Origin: Buxus sempervirens
Taxonomy: Eukaryota; Streptophyta; Magnoliopsida; Buxales; Buxaceae
Reading direction: 5' to 3'
DNA: 64,000 nt
NCBI GenBank assembly: GCA_947561395.2
Contig: OX387182.1
Location: forward strand, 32,295,949 to 32,359,948
A program made the translations under genes and the position numbers. The notes beneath the pieces were generated by a model. It was not told the origin of the DNA and made no database searches. It worked only from the letters and a program-made list of their open reading frames with translations. Positions 60,625 to 64,000 of the stretch are shown here, piece after piece (position 1 is the stretch's first letter; every line of letters begins with the position of its first letter).

Positions 60625-63181
60625 ATTAAGTTTTTTTTATAAATGGGGCCGGCAACCCCCTGGCCGAGGGTTGCTGGCCTTGCTCCCTTTCTTCCCTTTC
60701 CTCCCTCATCCGAGCCCCTCTCTTTTGAGCACATTTTGTCTCCACAACCCCCACTCCATCCCCAGACCGTTAAACTTCTTGTATTCTTCTTCCTCTCCAC
60801 CTTCCTACTAAAGTAAAGGGGAGCTTTGTTGCTGCTGGTGAAAGAAGGGAAGTCCAGCTGCTATCCAACCTCAAGGAGGTGTCTCCACCTTGCTCAAGGG
60901 TCTAAGAACCACCAGGTAAGGTTCCTCAACACATTGTATTGCACATATATTAAAACTAGAATTTTCTAAAAACTTTCCCAAGCTTGTCTTCTTCCCTGGC
61001 AAGAGTTCATTCCCATGGTAGTTTAAGCATGCATTTGTTCTCTTTCTCATAACATGGAAGTCTCCAAGTAAGGGAGAGGTGCACGTTTGGTTTTGGGGAG
61101 GGTGAGAGCATCCCTCACATACTTCTTGAACCAACATATGACTGCTGTTCCTCTTGGTTTGTGTGCTTTGCTTGCTGTTTTTGCTGAACAGTTTCTGATT
61201 CTCTATGATAAGAGGAGCATGTTCCTCATCCATTTGATCTTTTGTACCCCATATAAATCCCCCTTCTCTAGAGGCTTTGTTTTTAAGCATGGAATCTAAG
61301 TTCAGATCTGGTTAAAGCACACAGGTGATGCATGGTAAACCTTCTCCATGTTCCTTCCCTGCATGTGTGCCAATCTATTGTTTTTTTTGCTTTGCATATG
61401 GATGAGTGATAACCAAGAGTGGTGTACGGCATTACCTGCTGGTGAGGGGTGGGAAAACTCACATGTAATCTCTGTTTTAGTGTAAGTTTGATAGTTAGCT
61501 TATAGGGATGTTTAGGTGTAAGTCTAATTTTCTTTTCATGCATACAATTTCTGTTTTTTAGTGACTTTCTTTCCTTATTTTGCTGCTGCTGGAGATGCCA
61601 AGCATGTTCCTCCTCCCCCTTAACTTGCTGTGTTGATGCTTTCAATATGTCTTCCTCATCTCCTTGTTGTGGCCGTACCCTCCATGGAGCACCTAATAGT
61701 TCTAGGAAGCATGCTTCCCACTGTGGCACCTGCTGTTCCCAGCAGATCCCCCACCTGTGCACTCCACTAACCTAGTCGAAATGCCGCATTTGCAAGTCAC
61801 CTCCCCAGCATGGAATGCTGCCCTCCTTAACCCCTTGCCACTTGCTTTTCATATGTGCATTAAGTATGCTCCCCTTGCCCCTTGTAACCTGTCATGGTTC
61901 ACATGAACTGTTGCTGAAGGCAGCAGCAGTACCTCCCATCCCTGGTGGCAAGTTAAACCTCACTAAGACTCAAGTTAATAGTTGCTGTCCCCTTGTTGAC
62001 AGCAGGTCCTTGTTTGTTTTTTTCATGAGTATGTAGCATGTTTTCTCCCTTTTTACTGTTTTCTATGTCAAGTTAGTATGCATGCAGGGTTCCCCTGTTT
62101 TAGAGCTACTGTGGGTAGCAGTAGCAGCACCCCACCCCCCTCTGTGTTACATGATAACCTCACCAAAGCATGCTTAGGTTTCCCGATTGGTGATACGTCT
62201 TAGGGGCCTGCCACACTTACATCCTTTAGCCTGCCAAGCCCTTGCTTAAACCTTTTCCTTGCTGCTGTTCCCAGCACTTGCAGTAGTTTCTTACATGGTG
62301 AAACTTACCTAATATGTTCCCTCAGCCGACCCCCTTTGCAATGCACAGGTGAATCCCCCATTAGTATGATCCCTACCTCCCTTACCCCTGCTGATCTCTG
62401 GCATGCTTGCAACTTCGTGGGATAGCAGCCGTCCCAGTAGAATGGGTCACTCACTTGCATGCTTAGTCTAGCCTCTTGGCACCAACACAAATGCAGCCTT
62501 TCCCCCACAATCCTCATGCACAAGGTTGCCCAATTTTGCTGCTGGAGGCAGCATCAAATCTCTGCTATGGATTGCTGTCTTGTATCCTCTTGCAGGTCTT
62601 CCAAGGTGCATGTGCACCCCCCTTTAACCCGATACATTAACCCAAGAATGTATGCTCCTCTCACCCCCTACCATACCTCCCATGTTATGACATGTAAGGA
62701 TTGCTGTTGGCAACAACAGCAGTCCCCTGTTCTTGCCTTCCAGTTAACACCCTTCCCCATGCCTAAAACCCCCCACCACAGTGGCTGTCCCAGCTTCTCT
62801 ACAGCATCTTCTTTTACTTTTTTTTACTTCTTGCATGCATGAAAATGTTAGTTGGCGTGTTTAGTTAGTTTGCTGTTATTGGGTATGAATACATGCTCCC
62901 TTCCCCCATGAACTTGCTGTTTTTTTATGTGTCAATGTATGCTCCCCATCCCCCCCTTTGCTGCTGGAATTATTGAAGAGAAATGAGGGGGGCCACAGCC
63001 CCCATGTCATCTTCTTCATCTCTTATTTTACTGAGAAACCCCAAGGGGAACCAAAAGGGGGTGCACCCCCAAACCCGAACCAATGTGGGCCTCTCAAGGG
63101 CCACACAATTGGTAGGAAGTACCTAGGAAGCCCACAAGAATCACCCCAATGGCAAAACCCCAAAAAATGCAAGTTTAGGGT

Positions 63182-63279
63182 GTTCCGACAACTTAGGTCG
63201 GATCACCCAAGACCTGTGTGTAGCCGATCTTAAAGGTCGGCTACTTCAATGTGTGTAGCCGACCAGCAAGGCCGGCTAC
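63182..63279. repeat. Second cluster of three 23-25-nt palindromes
   Basis: GTAGCCGAT/C, 7 bases, GTCGGCTAC or GCCGGCTAC at 63220-63244 and 63255-63279, and a shorter GTTCCGAC...GTCGGATC at 63182-63204. Confidence 0.88.
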
Positions 63280-64000
63280 ATGGTAGAAATGCCAATTTTG
63301 GTGTTTTCTTGATTTTGCTGCATTTTTTTATGATGATCACAATAAAACCAAGTGAACCAATAGCGTTTTCGGGTCACCCGGAAACCCAACATGGGACATG
63401 GACCACTGGTCCAACCAGGAACATTAGTGGGCCTTCCAACGGGGCCCACCAAGCCCAACAAACTCTAATGCATGTGAATAAGCAATATAAGCCAATTAAC
63501 TAACCAAGCCGGGCGGGCCAAACCCAATGCGGTCCACCCGAGCCCATTTTGTGTGGTATGATGTGATAAATAGCATGGTTTGGCCGAAGACCAAGGGCAC
63601 GGGCCTACCGGGCCCACCATGGCCCATTAACCAACAAAGTGAAGGTTCAAATCCTAAATTTGAACAACATGGGATTTCCAAACCCAAATCAGGACTATGG
63701 GCCCCAAGCCCAATGTCCAACCCATTCTTGGCAAACTCAAACAAGATAAATCTAAAGACATTTTGGCAACCACCATGGGAGCCCACCCAGGGGCCCGCAA
63801 ACCAATGCCGACCCACTCCTTGCATGAAAGACACTTAAATCTCTAAATTAAACCTTAAAGTAAAATCAATTTAACCTAAAGCCCAAAGGGCCTCCTAGGC
63901 TAGACAGAGGCCCACCAAAGGGTACATGGGCTTGACTAAGCCCACCAAGGACACCGTGGGCCTTTCAACAGGGCCCACCCAATCAGACTCAGTTCACTTT

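Larger units (their letters stand above)
59779..64000 (+). repeat. Start of a large unidentified repeat (LTR-like), runs off the window
   Basis: It begins TGTAAGCACCTCATTTTTGC inside the second TRIM LTR, so it is younger than the TRIM. It has no gag-pol and repeated phrases (GGGACTAAATC, about 60070-60370). It also has palindrome clusters at 60379-60624 and 63182-63279 and a long C-rich section (61560-62960) with repeated GCTGCTG...CAGCAGCAG hairpins. A very long LTR or a large non-coding retroelement would fit. Confidence 0.5.

Noticed and set aside
61087..62842. Open frames of 70-159 codons in the C-rich section
   Set aside because: They overlap on both strands, follow the repeat structure and lack any domain.
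60379..63279. CRISPR-like array
   Set aside because: Spacing is irregular, the repeats are palindromic with free internal spacers, and the context is a plant retroelement.

Overview
This is a window of plant nuclear DNA, most likely from an angiosperm with a repeat-rich genome. The only host gene that can be assembled runs across most of it on the + strand, from an ATG at 6312 to a TGA at 58297. Nine exons with GT..AG borders and matching phases add up to 960 nt, encoding a 319-residue protein: a plastid-type transit peptide, a basic stretch, and four membrane helices at the C-terminus. The C-terminal half resembles the AtpI/UncI-like membrane domain of plastid CGL160, an ATP synthase assembly factor. 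That family assignment is from recall, not from a search. The coding sequence is under 1 kb but the gene spans about 52 kb, because introns 1 (10.7 kb), 4 (29.1 kb) and 5 (5.8 kb) are full of transposons.

Layout. 1-5.6 kb: LINE 3' ends and a 2.37-kb solo LTR with a perfect 5-bp target duplication (TSD). 5.6-6.5 kb: promoter, possible divergent exon and host exon 1. Intron 1: a 3.1-kb 5'-truncated LINE with a 17-bp TSD, MITEs, another LINE end and a decayed coding-like fragment. 17-21.3 kb: host exons 2-4. Intron 4 (21.3-50.4 kb): a damaged minus-strand Copia element with LINE pieces inside it (21.85-27.86 kb); two inverted, broken copies of an endogenous pararetrovirus (Caulimoviridae; about 28.25-45.85 kb); a solo LTR inserted in the second viral copy (31.87-39.58 kb); a Copia element with both LTRs inserted in that solo LTR (34.07-39.20 kb); and a large foldback/MULE-like repeat (46.2-48.2 kb). 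50.4-58.3 kb: host exons 5-9 with TRIM, hAT-like and MITE insertions between them. 58.7-64 kb: a Copia 3' end, a TRIM, and the start of a large unidentified repeat carrying arrays of 25-nt palindromes.

The most unusual objects are these. First, a 248-bp insertion (40085-40332) in which two copies of a miniature LTR face each other across a near-complete initiator tRNA-Met sequence ending in CCA, as if a tRNA-primed reverse-transcription intermediate had been captured and integrated. Second, a three-deep nested insertion whose order can be proved from a second viral copy that still has the empty site. Third, an array of 9-bp-stem palindromes in the last 4 kb whose stems change in a compensatory way. 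All retroelement and viral reading frames are interrupted, so none looks able to move by itself, although the Copia element at 34-39 kb is complete in outline.
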